Assembly: GCF_000814905.1 (NCBI RefSeq)
Contig: NZ_JXAG01000040.1
Coordinates: 45,997-109,996, forward strand
Source of the DNA: Enterobacter sp. Bisph1
GTDB taxonomy: Bacteria > Pseudomonadota > Gammaproteobacteria > Enterobacterales > Enterobacteriaceae
Length of the DNA: 64,000 nucleotides
Reading direction: 5' to 3'
Shown here one piece after another: positions 39,771 through 51,173 of this stretch. Position numbers and translations under genes: made by a program. Below the pieces are notes generated by a model. It was not told where the DNA came from. It searched no databases and worked only from the letters and a program-made list of their open reading frames with translations. Within the stretch, counting starts at the first letter, position 1. Every line of letters begins with the position of its first letter.

Positions 39771-40286
39771 CTAGATGTGTAGTTCCTGCAGTTTCTCTTT
39801 CGGCAGGGCCAACTCTTCGTTGCTGTTAACACGAACATCTTTCTCAAGGATATGGCGCGCGATCTCTTGCGCCTCTTCCAGAGAGTGCATCTGGTAAGTC
39901 CCGCACTGATAGACGTTCAGCTCCGGGATCTGATTCTGCTCTTTAACCTTCAGCACATCGGCCATCGCCGCTTTCCATGCATCGGCGACGCGCTGCTCGT
40001 CCGGCGTACCAATCAGGCTCATATAGAAACCGGTGCGGCAGCCCATTGGCGAGATGTCGATAATCTCAACGCCGTTGCCATTAAGGTGGTTACGCATAAA
40101 ACCGGCGAACAGATGCTCCAGCGTATGGATCCCTTTTTCCGGCATCACTTCTTTATTGGGAATGCAGAAACGCAGGTCGAATACGGTAATGGTGTCGCCG
40201 TGCGGCGTGTCCATAGTTTTGGCAACACGGACGGCAGGCGCTTCCATACGGGTATGATCGACAGTGAAGCTATCCAGTAATGGCAT
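39771..40286 (-). CDS. luxS: S-ribosylhomocysteine lyase LuxS
   Basis: The 171-residue enzyme shows the metal site HTLEHLFAG and the active Cys in MGCRTGFY. It cleaves S-ribosylhomocysteine to homocysteine and the AI-2 precursor DPD. A GGTGA site precedes its ATG. Confidence 0.96.
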   Translation of the reverse strand: MPLLDSFTVDHTRMEAPAVRVAKTMDTPHGDTITVFDLRFCIPNKEVMPEKGIHTLEHLFAGFMRNHLNGNGVEIIDISPMGCRTGFYMSLIGTPDEQRVADAWKAAMADVLKVKEQNQIPELNVYQCGTYQMHSLEEAQEIARHILEKDVRVNSNEELALPKEKLQELHI

Positions 40287-40323
40287 TTAGTCACCTCCAC
40301 AGTGATTTTTTTTAAATAAAAAT

Positions 40324-40350
40324 GAACTCTTCTTTCCCGTGCGAGTCTGA
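40324..40350 (+). promoter_or_regulatory. Sigma-E promoter of micA
   Basis: GAACTC (40324-40329), a 16-base spacer and TCTGA (40346-40350) match the sigma-E consensus GAACTT-N16-TCTGA. The expected start, seven bases later, is the first base of MicA. Confidence 0.85.
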
Positions 40351-40356
40351 GTATAT

Positions 40357-40429
40357 GAAAGACGCGCATTTGTTATCATCATCCCTGATTTCAGAGATGA
40401 AATTTTGGCCACAGAGATGTGGCCTTTTT
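40357..40429 (+). ncRNA. micA: MicA small RNA
   Basis: The 73 bases begin GAAAGACGCGCATTTGTTAT and differ from remembered E. coli MicA at only a few places. The 5' part holds the ompA-pairing segment; the 3' hairpin (GGCCACAGAGATGTGGCC) ends in a T-run. It lies between luxS and gshA on the opposite strand, as in E. coli. MicA, with Hfq, represses ompA and other envelope genes under sigma-E stress. Confidence 0.92.
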
Positions 40430-40437
40430 CTTTTGTA

Positions 40438-41982
40438 TCAGGCGTGACGCGCAAGTAACGCGTCAAACGACTCCGTATCGCCAGCCTCAATCTCTGCCTG
40501 ACGCGCCAGCGACGCTTTACCCTCGGCGATAAAATCTGCATCCTGCAGGATTTCCAGCGGCTCTTCACGCAGCTGGGAACGGTACTGCTCACCCAGCGCT
40601 TTGCCCGTCCCACCAATGCCATTATCAATCATCGAGCGCAAAATACGCGCGGAGAAAGTTAATTCTGGATCGTCGAAGCTGGCAACCAGCTGGTCGCAGA
40701 CGGTTGCATACTCATTGCCACCGTACACGCCATCCAGCGTCTGTGCTACTCGTTTCAGATCCCTGAACAGATCCTTGCCAACCTGTGCGAGAGGGAACTG
40801 CGCTGTTTCACAGCCCATGCCAAGGGTCAGGCCCGGCTTGCGCCCTTCCAGAATCACGCGATTCCAGTTAGTACGCGTACATTGCAACTCGTCGCTGCTC
40901 ATCTCTGGTGCATCCGCCAGCACGCACCAGACCATAAACAGATCGAGGAAGCGCACCTGCTGTTCGTCAACGCCAATGGCGGTGAACGGGTTGATATCCA
41001 GCGAACGAACTTCAATGTACTCAATGCCGCCGCGCAGCAGCGCATCCGACGGTGCTTCGCCGCTGCGGGTGACGCGTTTCGGGCGAATCGGCGCATACAA
41101 CTCGTTTTCTATCTGCAGAATGTTGGTATTGATCTGCAAATACTTACCGTCTTTCTGCAGGCCAATTTTGGCATATTCGTCAGAAGGCGTTTTAATGGCG
41201 CGCTTCAGGGCCGTCACATAGTCGTGCAGGTTATTAAAGGTGATGCCGAGATTGCTCTGGGATTTATTGGTATAGCCCAGATCGCTTAAGCGCAGCGACG
41301 TCGCGTAGGGCAGGTACAGCATCCCGTTCGGTGTCTTTTCAAACGGCAGCGTTGTCGGTTTCCCCTGCAGGAACGACGAGCAGATGGCAGGAGAAGCGCC
41401 AAACAGATAGGGGATCACCCAGCCAAAACGGTAGTAGTTACGAATCAGGCGGAAATAGCCGTCCGATACCGACTCCTTATCGGTGCTGCCGCTTTTCGCT
41501 TCCCAAAACGCCATCGGCAGCGAGAAGTTGTAATGCACACCGGAGATGGTTTGCATCAGCGCGCCGTAGCGGTTTTTCAGCCCTTCACGATAAAGGGTTT
41601 TCAGACGGCCAATATTCGAGGTGCCATATTGCGCCAGTTCAATCTCCTGCCCCTCTTCGATTTTGCACGGCATGCTCAGCGGCCACATGCGTTCGTCGCC
41701 AATCTGGCGCGCGCTGTAGCGATGAATATCACGCATGATAGTCAGCATATGATTGATATCGCCATCTACCGGTGTAATAAATTCCAGCAGCGCTTCGGCA
41801 AAATCAGTGGTGATCCATTTGTGGGTCAGTGCCGAGCCAAGCGTGGCCGGATGACCGGTTGTTGCCAGCGAACCATCCGCCTTTACACGCAGTGTTTCAC
41901 GCTCAAGACCACGTTGGATCCCCTTGAGCGCCTGAGGATTTTTTTCCAGCCAGGACAATGCCTGTGATACGTCCGGGATCAA
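40438..41982 (-). CDS. gshA: Glutamate-cysteine ligase GshA
   Basis: The 514-residue enzyme starts [20 protein letters not shown] from a TTG at 41982, the same unusual start as in E. coli. Long stretches are identical ([27 protein letters not shown]). It makes gamma-glutamylcysteine, the first step of glutathione synthesis. It is slightly shorter than E. coli GshA (518). Confidence 0.95.
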   Translation of the reverse strand: MIPDVSQALSWLEKNPQALKGIQRGLERETLRVKADGSLATTGHPATLGSALTHKWITTDFAEALLEFITPVDGDINHMLTIMRDIHRYSARQIGDERMWPLSMPCKIEEGQEIELAQYGTSNIGRLKTLYREGLKNRYGALMQTISGVHYNFSLPMAFWEAKSGSTDKESVSDGYFRLIRNYYRFGWVIPYLFGASPAICSSFLQGKPTTLPFEKTPNGMLYLPYATSLRLSDLGYTNKSQSNLGITFNNLHDYVTALKRAIKTPSDEYAKIGLQKDGKYLQINTNILQIENELYAPIRPKRVTRSGEAPSDALLRGGIEYIEVRSLDINPFTAIGVDEQQVRFLDLFMVWCVLADAPEMSSDELQCTRTNWNRVILEGRKPGLTLGMGCETAQFPLAQVGKDLFRDLKRVAQTLDGVYGGNEYATVCDQLVASFDDPELTFSARILRSMIDNGIGGTGKALGEQYRSQLREEPLEILQDADFIAEGKASLARQAEIEAGDTESFDALLARHA

Positions 41983-42062
41983 ATTGACCTCCCGCCTGTC
42001 ATATTCATTTTATTAAGCATAATTGTAATGGTTGACGATTAAAGGTCACTCACTCAGTCCAA

Positions 42063-42491
42063 TTAGTGCCACCACGTCATGCCCTGCAGCGTTACTAAGG
42101 CGATAGCCAAATAGCGTAACGCTTTGCCAAAGCATAAAAAAAACAGTACTGGCCCCCAGGCGAGGCGCATCCAGCCTGCCAGCAGACACAGTAAATCGCC
42201 TATTACAGGCACCCAGCTCAACAACAGCGCAGCCGCGCCGTATCGTTTGAGCCAGTCGGTCGCTTTTTCCTGCCAGCGCGATGGTTTGCGTTGTGGAAAG
42301 AAACGCCCAAGAATAACGTTAGTCATGCCTCCAAGGCTATTACCCATTGTTGCTATTACCACAAGCAGCCAGGGCTGGCTGACGTGAGAAAGCAACATCG
42401 CGACCAGCACGACCTCAGAATTGCCCGGCAATAATGTGGCGCTCAGGAAGCTGCTGGTAAACAGCGACAGCAAAGATAAGGTTTCGCTCAC
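42063..42491 (-). CDS. yqaA: DedA-family membrane protein YqaA
   Basis: The 142-residue protein has about four membrane segments and the SNARE-associated/DedA-like pattern LLPGNSEVVLVAM with SLGGMTNVILGRF. Function unknown; DedA relatives are lipid flippases. Its start overlaps the yqaB stop (ATGA). Confidence 0.9.
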   Translation of the reverse strand: MSETLSLLSLFTSSFLSATLLPGNSEVVLVAMLLSHVSQPWLLVVIATMGNSLGGMTNVILGRFFPQRKPSRWQEKATDWLKRYGAAALLLSWVPVIGDLLCLLAGWMRLAWGPVLFFLCFGKALRYLAIALVTLQGMTWWH

Positions 42492-43054
42492 AATAGGCGT
42501 ACATCCACCGCGTCCATACCGGCAGCGCGTGCCGCCTGAAGGCCAAAATCCGCATCCTCAAAAACTACGCACTGCGTCGGTTCAACATTCATCCTTTGCG
42601 CACAAAGCAGGAACGTATCGGGCGCGGGCTTGTGGTTTTTGACATGATCGGCGGCGACAACCGCGCTGAAATAATGTCGCAGCCCCAGGTGCGCCAGCAG
42701 CGCCTCGGCAATCGCGCTTTCGCTGCCGGTACCCACCGACATCGGGCGGCGACCGTGCCAGGCTTTAACCACCTCAATTAAGGGTAGCGGACGTACAGAA
42801 TCCAGCAGCATCGCTTTAACCGCCGCCGTTTTTTCTTCTGCCAGCAGGAAAGGATCGAGATCGCTCTGATTAGATTCAATGATGAATTGCGCTATACGCC
42901 AGGTTGGAGAGCCGTTGAGACCAATCATCACCTGCTCATCGAAACGCATGCCATAACGTCCAAGCACTTCATGCCAGGCCTTACGGTGCGTGGGTTCCGT
43001 ATCGAGGATGGTGCCATCCATATCAAAAATGAGACCCGCGTAACGTTCGTACAT
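42488..43054 (-). CDS. yqaB: HAD phosphatase YqaB (fructose-1-phosphatase)
   Basis: I start at ATG 43054 (MYERYAGLIFDMDGTILDTE) to give 188 residues as in E. coli; another ATG lies one codon upstream. Motif I DMDGT, motif III in DHVKNHKPAPD and motif IV FEDADFG are present. E. coli YqaB dephosphorylates fructose-1-phosphate and 6-phosphogluconate. Confidence 0.93.
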   Translation of the reverse strand: MYERYAGLIFDMDGTILDTEPTHRKAWHEVLGRYGMRFDEQVMIGLNGSPTWRIAQFIIESNQSDLDPFLLAEEKTAAVKAMLLDSVRPLPLIEVVKAWHGRRPMSVGTGSESAIAEALLAHLGLRHYFSAVVAADHVKNHKPAPDTFLLCAQRMNVEPTQCVVFEDADFGLQAARAAGMDAVDVRLL

Positions 43055-43256
43055 CATCTTCTCACAAAGCCGATAACAAACATTTACTTTAACGTAAACA
43101 GTGACTTTTGTCGCTGCCAGCGCGTAATAAGCAGGGAGAATAAGGGGGCTACTACTGAGAGGTGAAGAGAAGGTGGAACGGGAAAACGGGAGTTTCGCTA
43201 AGGATTAAAGCTCTGGCGCATCTGAAAGAATAGTTCTGCGGTAAACCTGGAGAATA

Positions 43257-43389
43257 TGGTGCATCCGGGAGGATGACTCGGCTGCGCCTCGCCCTGCGGG
43301 CCGTTGCTAAAGCAACGTTATCCTCCCTGGTGCCAACGGCAACAACCAAGATACCTGAGAGAACAGTTTTTCTTTTAATTCGCAGAAGA
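43257..43389 (-). repeat. 133-base tRNA-linked repeat, copy 1
   Basis: On the transcript it directly follows the last tRNA-Arg and ends with a second copy of that tRNA's 3' end (ATCCTCCCGGATGCACCA). Inside, GGGAGGAT pairs with ATCCTCCC and GTTGCT with AGCAAC. Confidence 0.85.
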
Positions 43390-43466
43390 TGGTGCATCCG
43401 GGAGGATTCGAACCTCCGACCGCTCGGTTCGTAGCCGAGTACTCTATCCAGCTGAGCTACGGATGC
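43390..43466 (-). tRNA. argQ: tRNA-Arg (ACG)
   Basis: 77 bases with encoded CCA; anticodon loop CTACGAA, T-loop GGTTCGAATCC. One of four identical-looking copies in this operon. The symbol follows the E. coli argQZYV cluster and the exact correspondence of copies is not certain. Confidence 0.95.
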
Positions 43467-43543
43467 ATCAGGATTACTGCTTTGACGAAGAAACTGCGTG
43501 GAGCAATGGCTTCGAAAGTCTTTATCTTTGAGATTGCAGAATA

Positions 43544-43676
43544 TGGTGCATCCGGGAGGATGACTCGGCTGCGCCTCGCCCTGCGGGCCGTTGCTGAAGC
43601 AACGTTATCCTCCCTGGTGCCAACGGAAACAACCGTGATACCTGAGAGAACACTTCTTCTGTTAATGCTCAGAAAA
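43544..43676 (-). repeat. 133-base tRNA-linked repeat, copy 2
   Basis: Same length, boundaries and internal pairings as copy 1, with a few base changes. Confidence 0.85.
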
Positions 43677-43753
43677 TGGTGCATCCGGGAGGATTCGAAC
43701 CTCCGACCGCTCGGTTCGTAGCCGAGTACTCTATCCAGCTGAGCTACGGATGC
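43677..43753 (-). tRNA. argZ: tRNA-Arg (ACG)
   Basis: 77 bases, anticodon ACG, encoded CCA; same sequence as its neighbours. Symbol by analogy with E. coli. Confidence 0.95.
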
Positions 43754-43831
43754 ATCGGGATTACTGCTTTGACGAGGAAACTGCGAGGAGCAATTACTTC
43801 GAAAATCGTTCTTCTGTAATTTTACAGAAAA

Positions 43832-43964
43832 TGGTGCATCCGGGAGGATTACTCGGCTGCGCCTCGCCCTGCGGGCCGTTGCTGAAGCAACGTTATCCCC
43901 CCTGGTGCTAACGGTAACAACCGTGATACCTGAGAGAACAGTTCTTCTGTTATTTCGCAGAAGA
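43832..43964 (-). repeat. 133-base tRNA-linked repeat, copy 3
   Basis: Exactly 133 bases, between tRNA-Arg copy 3 and the next spacer. In this copy and copy 4 the pairing arm reads ATCCCCCC, which weakens the match to GGGAGGAT. Confidence 0.85.
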
Positions 43965-44041
43965 TGGTGCATCCGGGAGGATTCGAACCTCCGACCGCTC
44001 GGTTCGTAGCCGAGTACTCTATCCAGCTGAGCTACGGATGC
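43965..44041 (-). tRNA. argY: tRNA-Arg (ACG)
   Basis: 77 bases, anticodon ACG, encoded CCA. Symbol by analogy with E. coli. Confidence 0.95.
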
Positions 44042-44096
44042 ATCAGGATTACTGCTTTGACGATGAAAACGCAGGAACTACGATTTCACTGAATAA

Positions 44097-44229
44097 TGGT
44101 GCATCCGGGAGGATTACTCGGCTGCGCCTCGCCCTACGGGCCGTTGCTGAAGCAACGTTATCCCCCCTGGTGCTAACGGTAACAACCGTGATACCTGAGA
44201 GAACAGTTCTTCTGTTATTTCGCAGAAGA
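44097..44229 (-). repeat. 133-base tRNA-linked repeat, copy 4
   Basis: Exactly 133 bases. Copies 3 and 4 are closest to each other, as expected from tandem duplication or gene conversion. Confidence 0.85.
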
Positions 44230-44306
44230 TGGTGCATCCGGGAGGATTCGAACCTCCGACCGCTCGGTTCGTAGCCGAGTACTCTATCCAGCTGAGCTAC
44301 GGATGC
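44230..44306 (-). tRNA. argV: tRNA-Arg (ACG)
   Basis: 77 bases, anticodon ACG, encoded CCA. First tRNA-Arg on the transcript, four bases after tRNA-Ser. Symbol by analogy with E. coli. Confidence 0.95.
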
Positions 44307-44310
44307 AAAA

Positions 44311-44403
44311 TGGCGGTGAGGCGGGGATTCGAACCCCGGATGCAGCTTTTGACCGCATACTCCCTTAGCAGGGGAGCGCCTTCAGCCTCTCGGCCACCTC
44401 ACC
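44311..44403 (-). tRNA. serV: tRNA-Ser (GCT)
   Basis: 93 bases with a long variable arm, anticodon loop CTGCTAA and encoded CCA. First gene of the tRNA operon, as in E. coli. Confidence 0.95.
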
Positions 44404-44738
44404 ACACGCGTCTCTTTCGAGTGCTTCGACTAACTCGTTAAGAGCTCTTCGTCGCTGCGTGGCGCACATATTACTTTCTGGGACTTATAAGTCAAACAAT
44501 TTTTCCAGCCCCGGAATTGATTGCACACTTCGCAGACAATTCGCCTGTAAAAAGGGCAAAAAGGATGTTTTATCAGCAGAATTTCTCCCGTTTCGCTGCG
44601 GAAAAATAGCATGCGCAAAGCCGCCTAAAAGTATGCAGCCGGGGAAAAACGATAAGTGAAATAAAAAGGAAACGTAATGCAGAGAAAATCGAAGGAGTGT
44701 TGCGTCTCGCCGGGAAACAGCGAGACGCGATAATGGCA
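44404..44738. other. Spacer between tRNA operon and csrA
   Basis: It contains the tRNA promoter (44468-44495) and further upstream AT-rich sequence that could bind Fis. No gene is seen. A GTCTCGCC/GCGAGAC pairing at 44703-44729, followed on the minus strand by A/T-rich sequence, may end csrA. Confidence 0.45.
44468..44495 (-). promoter_or_regulatory. Promoter of the tRNA operon
   Basis: On the minus strand TTGACT, 16 bases, TAATAT, then the GC-rich discriminator GTGCGCC. This is typical of a stable-RNA promoter under stringent control. The start lies about 55 bases before tRNA-Ser. Confidence 0.75.
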
Positions 44739-44924
44739 TCAGTAGTTCGACTGCTGTGATTTTTCAGCCTGGATACGCTGGTAGATCTCTTCACGGTGTA
44801 CGGAAACTTCTTTAGGGGCGTTAACGCCGATACGAACCTGGTTACCCTTAACCCCTAATACAGTCACAGTGACCTCATCCCCAATCATGAGGGTTTCACC
44901 AACTCGACGAGTCAGAATCAGCAT
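44739..44924 (-). CDS. csrA: Carbon storage regulator CsrA
   Basis: The 61-residue RNA-binding protein is the same as E. coli CsrA as far as remembered ([23 protein letters not shown]-contact residues Leu4 and Arg44 present). It binds GGA motifs in mRNA leaders to control carbon flow, motility and biofilm. Its own leader has GGAG sites, expected for feedback. Confidence 0.96.
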   Translation of the reverse strand: MLILTRRVGETLMIGDEVTVTVLGVKGNQVRIGVNAPKEVSVHREEIYQRIQAEKSQQSNY

Positions 44925-45115
44925 TCTTTGCTCCTTGAAAGATTAAAAGAGTCGGGTCTCTCTGTATCCCGGCATTATCCATCATATAACGCCAAAAAGT
45001 AAGCGATGACAAACACCTAAGTGTAAGCAGTCACGGCATTACATTCTGTTAAACCTTAGTTTAGCCGATCTACAAGACTTTAACCTGACTTTATCGTTAT
45101 CAATAGCGTAGTGGC

Positions 45116-45145
45116 AAAAACGCCATAACCGCAAGGTTATGGCGT
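45116..45145 (-). terminator. Terminator of alaS
   Basis: ACGCCATAACC and GGTTATGGCGT form an 11-base stem; the minus-strand tail is TTTTT (45116-45120). Confidence 0.85.
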
Positions 45146-45162
45146 CTGCTTTCGCTTTGTAA

Positions 45163-47793
45163 TTATGACAGTTTGGCGCTGACCCAGTCTTTTACGCTGG
45201 CGAGCGCGGCTGGCAGTGCGGCCGCATCGGTACCACCGGCTTGCGCCATGTCCGGACGTCCACCACCTTTACCCCCAACCTGCTGGGCAACCATGCCAAT
45301 CAGTTCCCCTGCTTTCACACGGTCGGTGACATCCTTCGACACGCCCGCAATCAGAGAAACTTTTCCTTCCGCCACGGTGGCAAGAACAATCACTGAAGCA
45401 CCGAGCTGGTTTTTCAGATCGTCCACCATGGTACGCAGCATCTTCGGCTCGACGCCCGCCAGATCGCTCACCAGCAGCTTAACGCCGTTAAGATCGATGG
45501 CTTTACCGGACAGGTTTGCGCTCTCCTGCGCTGCCGCCTGCTCCTTAAGCTGCTGCAACTCTTTTTCCAGCTGGCGGGTGCGCTCGATAACCGTACGCAC
45601 TTTCTCACCCAGATTCTGACTATCGCCCTTCAGCAACTGCGCAATATCGTGCAGCTGATCGCTTTGCGCATGCAGGCTGGCCACCGCACCTTCGCCGGTA
45701 ACGGCTTCAATACGGCGCACGCCCGCCGCGGTGCCGGATTCGGACACAATGCGGAACAGGCCGATATCACCGGTACGCGAGGCGTGAGTACCGCCGCACA
45801 GTTCGGTGGAGAAATCGCCCATGCTCAATACGCGCACGCGATCTTCATACTTCTCACCGAACAGCGCCATCGCGCCCTTCGTTTTTGCCGCTTCCAGATC
45901 CATGATATTGGTTTCGATCGGCAGGTTACGGCGAATTTGCGCGTTAACCAGATCTTCTACCGCACGGATTTCAGTCGGTTTCATCGCTTCAAAATGGGAG
46001 AAGTCAAAGCGCAGCACTTTGTCATTCACCAGCGAGCCTTTCTGCGCAACGTGCGTACCGAGCACTTCGCGTAACGCGGCATGCATCAGGTGCGTTGCGG
46101 AGTGGTTCAGGCGAATGCGCGCGCGACGCGCTTCATCGACTTCGGCTTTCACGCCGTCGCCCACTTTCAGCGAACCGCTGCTCAGCTTGCCAAGATGACC
46201 AATCGCCTGGCCATATTTCTGTGTATCCTGCACGGCAAAGGTAAAGCCATTGCCTTTCAGTTCGCCTTTATCGCCCACCTGGCCACCAGATTCGGCATAG
46301 AACGGCGTCTCGTCGAGCACCACTACCGCTTCCTGACCGGCTGCAATTGAATCTACTGGCTTACCATCCACAAACAGCGCGGTCACTTTGCCGTTCAGTT
46401 CCAGATGGTCATAGCCTTTAAATTGTGACGCGCCGTCAACGCGGATCATCGCGTTGTAATCCGCGCCAAAACCGCTGGATTCGCGGGCGCGACGGCGCTG
46501 CTCTTCCATCGCGGCTTCGAAGCCTGCTTCGTCCACTTTCAGGTTGCGCTCACGGCACACATCGGCGGTTAAATCCACCGGGAAACCGTAAGTGTCGTAC
46601 AGACGGAAGGCGGTTTCGCCGTCCAGCGTATCGCCCTGCAGTTTTGCCAGCTCTTCGTCGAGCAGCGCCAGACCACGCTCCAGCGTACGGGCAAACTGCT
46701 CTTCTTCGGTTTTCAGCACCTGCTCAACCTGAGCCTGCTGGCGCTGCAGATCTTCACCCGCAGAGCCCATCACTTCAATCAGCGGCCCAACCAGCTTATA
46801 GAAGAAGGTCTCTTTCGCGCCGAGCATGTTGCCATGACGAATCGCGCGACGAATGATACGACGCAGCACATAGCCACGGTTCTCATTGGACGGGATCACG
46901 CCGTCGGCAATCAGGAAGGCACAGGAGCGGATATGGTCAGCAATCACGCGCAGTGATTTATTGCCCAGGTCCGTCGCGCCGGTCACTTTAGCAACCGCCT
47001 GAATCAGCTTCGCGAACAGGTCGATTTCATAGTTGGAATTTACATGCTGCAGTACCGCAGCTACGCGCTCGAGGCCCATACCGGTATCCACCGAGGGTTT
47101 CGGCAGCGGTTCCATAGTGCCATCGGCCTGGCGGTTAAACTGCATAAAGACGATGTTCCAGATCTCAATATAGCGATCGCCATCCTCTTCCGGGCTACCC
47201 GGAGGGCCACCCCAGATATGATCGCCATGATCGTAGAAAATCTCGGTGCACGGGCCGCACGGACCGGTATCGCCCATCTGCCAGAAGTTATCAGAAGCGT
47301 AAGCGGCGCCTTTGTTGTCGCCGATGCGGATAATACGCTCGCGCGGCACGCCCACTTCTTTTTCCCAGATTTCGTACGCTTCGTCGTCCGTTTCGTACAC
47401 CGTCACCCACAGACGATCTTTCGGCAGGTTGAACCAGTTTTCACCGGTCAGCAGTTCCCATGCGTACTGGATGGCATCATGTTTGAAATAGTCGCCGAAG
47501 CTAAAGTTGCCCAGCATTTCAAAGAAGGTGTGATGGCGTGCGGTGTAACCGACGTTTTCCAGGTCGTTGTGTTTACCACCGGCACGAACGCAACGCTGTG
47601 CTGTGGTCGCGCGGGAATAATTACGCTTGTCGAGCCCAAGGAAAACATCCTTGAACTGGTTCATCCCGGCGTTGGTAAACAGCAGAGTTGGGTCGTTATT
47701 CGGCACCAGGGAGCTGCTGGCAACTACCTGATGTCCTTTACTATGGAAAAAATCGAGAAACGCCTGACGGATCTCAGCGGTGCTCTTGCTCAT
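45163..47793 (-). CDS. alaS: Alanyl-tRNA synthetase AlaS
   Basis: The 876-residue protein has the class II catalytic start ([20 protein letters not shown]), an editing domain with the zinc site [13 protein letters not shown] ... [10 protein letters not shown], and the C-terminal oligomerisation/C-Ala domain. Length equals E. coli AlaS. It charges tRNA-Ala and clears Ser/Gly mischarging. Confidence 0.96.
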   Translation of the reverse strand: MSKSTAEIRQAFLDFFHSKGHQVVASSSLVPNNDPTLLFTNAGMNQFKDVFLGLDKRNYSRATTAQRCVRAGGKHNDLENVGYTARHHTFFEMLGNFSFGDYFKHDAIQYAWELLTGENWFNLPKDRLWVTVYETDDEAYEIWEKEVGVPRERIIRIGDNKGAAYASDNFWQMGDTGPCGPCTEIFYDHGDHIWGGPPGSPEEDGDRYIEIWNIVFMQFNRQADGTMEPLPKPSVDTGMGLERVAAVLQHVNSNYEIDLFAKLIQAVAKVTGATDLGNKSLRVIADHIRSCAFLIADGVIPSNENRGYVLRRIIRRAIRHGNMLGAKETFFYKLVGPLIEVMGSAGEDLQRQQAQVEQVLKTEEEQFARTLERGLALLDEELAKLQGDTLDGETAFRLYDTYGFPVDLTADVCRERNLKVDEAGFEAAMEEQRRRARESSGFGADYNAMIRVDGASQFKGYDHLELNGKVTALFVDGKPVDSIAAGQEAVVVLDETPFYAESGGQVGDKGELKGNGFTFAVQDTQKYGQAIGHLGKLSSGSLKVGDGVKAEVDEARRARIRLNHSATHLMHAALREVLGTHVAQKGSLVNDKVLRFDFSHFEAMKPTEIRAVEDLVNAQIRRNLPIETNIMDLEAAKTKGAMALFGEKYEDRVRVLSMGDFSTELCGGTHASRTGDIGLFRIVSESGTAAGVRRIEAVTGEGAVASLHAQSDQLHDIAQLLKGDSQNLGEKVRTVIERTRQLEKELQQLKEQAAAQESANLSGKAIDLNGVKLLVSDLAGVEPKMLRTMVDDLKNQLGASVIVLATVAEGKVSLIAGVSKDVTDRVKAGELIGMVAQQVGGKGGGRPDMAQAGGTDAAALPAALASVKDWVSAKLS

Positions 47794-47922
47794 AATTATC
47801 CTGAAATCAAGCTAACGAAATGTGGTAACCGGCCGTCAACATACATGCCCAACGCGCCAGCTACTGGAAAAAGTGGGAATAAGATAAGTTTTCTTTACTA
47901 CGAAGTAAAATCCCGTATGCGC

Positions 47923-48423
47923 TCAGTCGGCAAAATTTCGCCATATTTCCTGAATATCTTCCTGCATAAAGCCGCGATAGAGTAAAAAACGCTGCACTTT
48001 GACTTTCGCCGCATACTCAACGGGGAGCGGCTCGCCATACTTGCGCTGCGCCTGCTCGCGGGCGTTCGCCACCCAGTCAATATCGCATTCCCGTAGTGCG
48101 TTTTCACAGGCTTCCCGTGCAATGCCTTTTTGATTCAACTCCTGACGAATGCGCGCCGGGCCATAGCCTTTACGCGCACGGCTGGCGATAAAGTGGCCGA
48201 CAAAGCGCGTGTCGTCGAGAAAGTTATGCTCTATGCACCACGCGACCACTTCTTCTACTTCTTCCGGCGTGATATCCAGCGCTTCCGGGCCATTTTTAGT
48301 CATCACCGGCGCGGTGAGTTTGCGGCGAAACTCTTTTTCACTGTGGTCGCGCATGCCGAGGATGCGCATCGCCCGGTCGCGCAGGCGGGCAACGGCGGAG
48401 CGGCGGGAAGGGTTATCTGACAT
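47923..48423 (-). CDS. recX: RecA inhibitor RecX
   Basis: The ATG at 48423 ([20 protein letters not shown]) gives 166 residues, as in E. coli. RecX is made of three-helix repeats and limits RecA filaments. It lies 68 bases behind recA across a terminator, so it is expressed by read-through. Confidence 0.93.
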   Translation of the reverse strand: MSDNPSRRSAVARLRDRAMRILGMRDHSEKEFRRKLTAPVMTKNGPEALDITPEEVEEVVAWCIEHNFLDDTRFVGHFIASRARKGYGPARIRQELNQKGIAREACENALRECDIDWVANAREQAQRKYGEPLPVEYAAKVKVQRFLLYRGFMQEDIQEIWRNFAD

Positions 48424-48451
48424 GACGTAATCCTCGGATCGTAAAATGCAA

Positions 48452-48473
48452 AAGGGCTGCATCAGCAGCCCTT
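48452..48473 (-). terminator. Attenuating terminator between recA and recX
   Basis: AAGGGCTGC and GCAGCCCTT form a nine-base stem with a four-base loop. On the minus strand it is followed by TTGCATTTTA. It keeps RecX low relative to RecA. Confidence 0.75.
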
Positions 48474-48491
48474 GATTTACGCTTCAAACTA

Positions 48492-49648
<1,157 letters not shown>

Positions 49649-49652
<4 letters not shown>

Positions 49653-50146
49653 GCGTTTTGTAGAAAATGTTGCCAAAGGGTTTGCAGGGCGTAAGCCGTT
49701 GCCTGTCTGCGTACCGCTTCGCGGTCGCCCGAGAAGCACTCGCGCCGCGTGATCCCTTCCCCGTTGACGCTACAGATAGCAAACCAGACGGTGCCAACGG
49801 GCTTCTCTTCACTGCCGCCATCCGGCCCGGCGATGCCGCTAATGGAAATAGCATAATCCGCGCGCGCCGCTTTCAGCGCCCCGATCGCCATCTCTACGAC
49901 CACCTGCTCGCTCACTGCGCCGTGCGCATCAAGGGTAGCAGGCTGCACGCCAATCATCTGCGCTTTCGCTTCATTACTGTAGGTAACAAACCCGCGTTCA
50001 AACCAGGCGGAACTGCCGGCAATATCGGTGATAGCCTTCGCCACCCACCCGCCGGTACAGGACTCCGCCGTGGTCAGCGTCGCACCGCGCGCCTTGAGCG
50101 CCAGCCCAATGCGTTCGCTCAGCTGCATTAATTCGTTATCCGTCAT
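49649..50146 (-). CDS. pncC: Nicotinamide-nucleotide amidase PncC (YgaD)
   Basis: The 165-residue CinA C-terminal-type enzyme has the motif TTAESCTGGWVAKAITDIAG and SGIAGPDGGSEEKPVGTVWF. It deamidates NMN in the NAD recycling route. Its stop codon touches the LexA box of recA. Confidence 0.93.
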
Positions 50147-50282
50147 GATGGCTCCCGTGCGTCAAAAAACCGTGGCGGAAAAGATACCACTTTCCGCATA
50201 AATATGGAGACGGGATGATGAATTTACGAGGAGGTATGTAAAAAAAGGCCAGCCGAGGCTGACCTGAGAGGTTTATTGCCTG

Positions 50283-51161
50283 TTACTTCATACTGTTAAA
50301 GATAGTCTCAACGTTATGGCGAAAGGCTTTCAGATAGGTGTCCGCCACGCCGCCTTTCGCGCTCAGCGCTTCCGGATAGAGCTCACCGCCCGGCTGCGCC
50401 CCGGTGGCGCTGGCGATCTGTTTCACCAGCCGCGGATCGAGCTGATTTTCCATAAACCACACTTTTACGCCGTCGGCTTTAATCTGCTTAATGATTGCCG
50501 CCACCTGCGCGGCACTGGCTTCACTCTCCGAGGAGTATCCCTGCGGCGCGATAAAATCGACGCCATAGGCGCGGCCAAAGTAACCGAAGGCGTCATGGCT
50601 GGTGAGCACTTTACGTTTTGCTTGTGGCACCGCGCTAAAGCGTGATTTCGCCCAGCTATCCAATTGTTCGAGCTGCCCGATATAGCGCTGCCCGGAGGCG
50701 TTTAGCGCCGCTTCGTCGGCCGGATCGGCTTTTACCAGCCCGGCGAGAATGTTTTTCGCATACAGCGCGCCATTAGCAGCACTGTTCCAGGCGTGGGGAT
50801 CGGTCACCGTTGCGCCATCTTCTTCCAGACTATGGGTCGACACGCCGGTCGATGCCACAACCAGCTGGCCTTTAAAGCCGGAGGCTTTTACCAGCCTGTC
50901 CAGCCAGCCCTCCAGCCCCAGCCCGTTTACCACCACCACATCGGCATTATTTAACAGCGCGCTGTCTTTTGCCGAAGGCTCAAAGGTGTGGGGATCGCCA
51001 TCCGGCCCCACCAGCGTGGTCACATGGACATGATCGCCGCCTATCTGCTGCGTCATATCACCAAGGATCGAAAAGCTGGCGACTACATTAATGGTTTTAG
51101 CCATTGCGCCCTGCGCTGCCAGGCCGAGCGCCAGCGCCAGAATAAGTCCTGTCCGTTTCAT
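50283..51161 (-). CDS. Zinc/manganese ABC importer binding protein
   Basis: A Sec signal (MKRTGLILALALGLAAQGAMA) leads to a cluster A-I metal-binding protein of 292 residues. Metal ligands fall in DGDPHTFEP, TDPHAWNS, LTSHDAFGYFG and probably an acidic residue in WFMENQLDPRL. The His-rich loop of ZnuA is missing, so this is a separate family member. The Zur-like box ahead of the operon points to zinc. It is the last gene of an operon of small peptide, ATPase, permease, binding protein. Confidence 0.85.
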   Translation of the reverse strand: MKRTGLILALALGLAAQGAMAKTINVVASFSILGDMTQQIGGDHVHVTTLVGPDGDPHTFEPSAKDSALLNNADVVVVNGLGLEGWLDRLVKASGFKGQLVVASTGVSTHSLEEDGATVTDPHAWNSAANGALYAKNILAGLVKADPADEAALNASGQRYIGQLEQLDSWAKSRFSAVPQAKRKVLTSHDAFGYFGRAYGVDFIAPQGYSSESEASAAQVAAIIKQIKADGVKVWFMENQLDPRLVKQIASATGAQPGGELYPEALSAKGGVADTYLKAFRHNVETIFNSMK

Positions 51162-51173
51162 TATTTCCCCTTG

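Noticed and set aside
43257..44229. CRISPR-like array
   Set aside because: The repeats are 133 bases, tied to tRNA genes and separated by tRNAs, with no short repeat/spacer pattern or cas genes.
43389..44441. Several open frames of 60 to 170 codons on both strands in the tRNA operon
   Set aside because: They read through tRNA genes and the 133-base repeats; peptides such as [17 protein letters not shown] are well-known false products of antisense tRNA.
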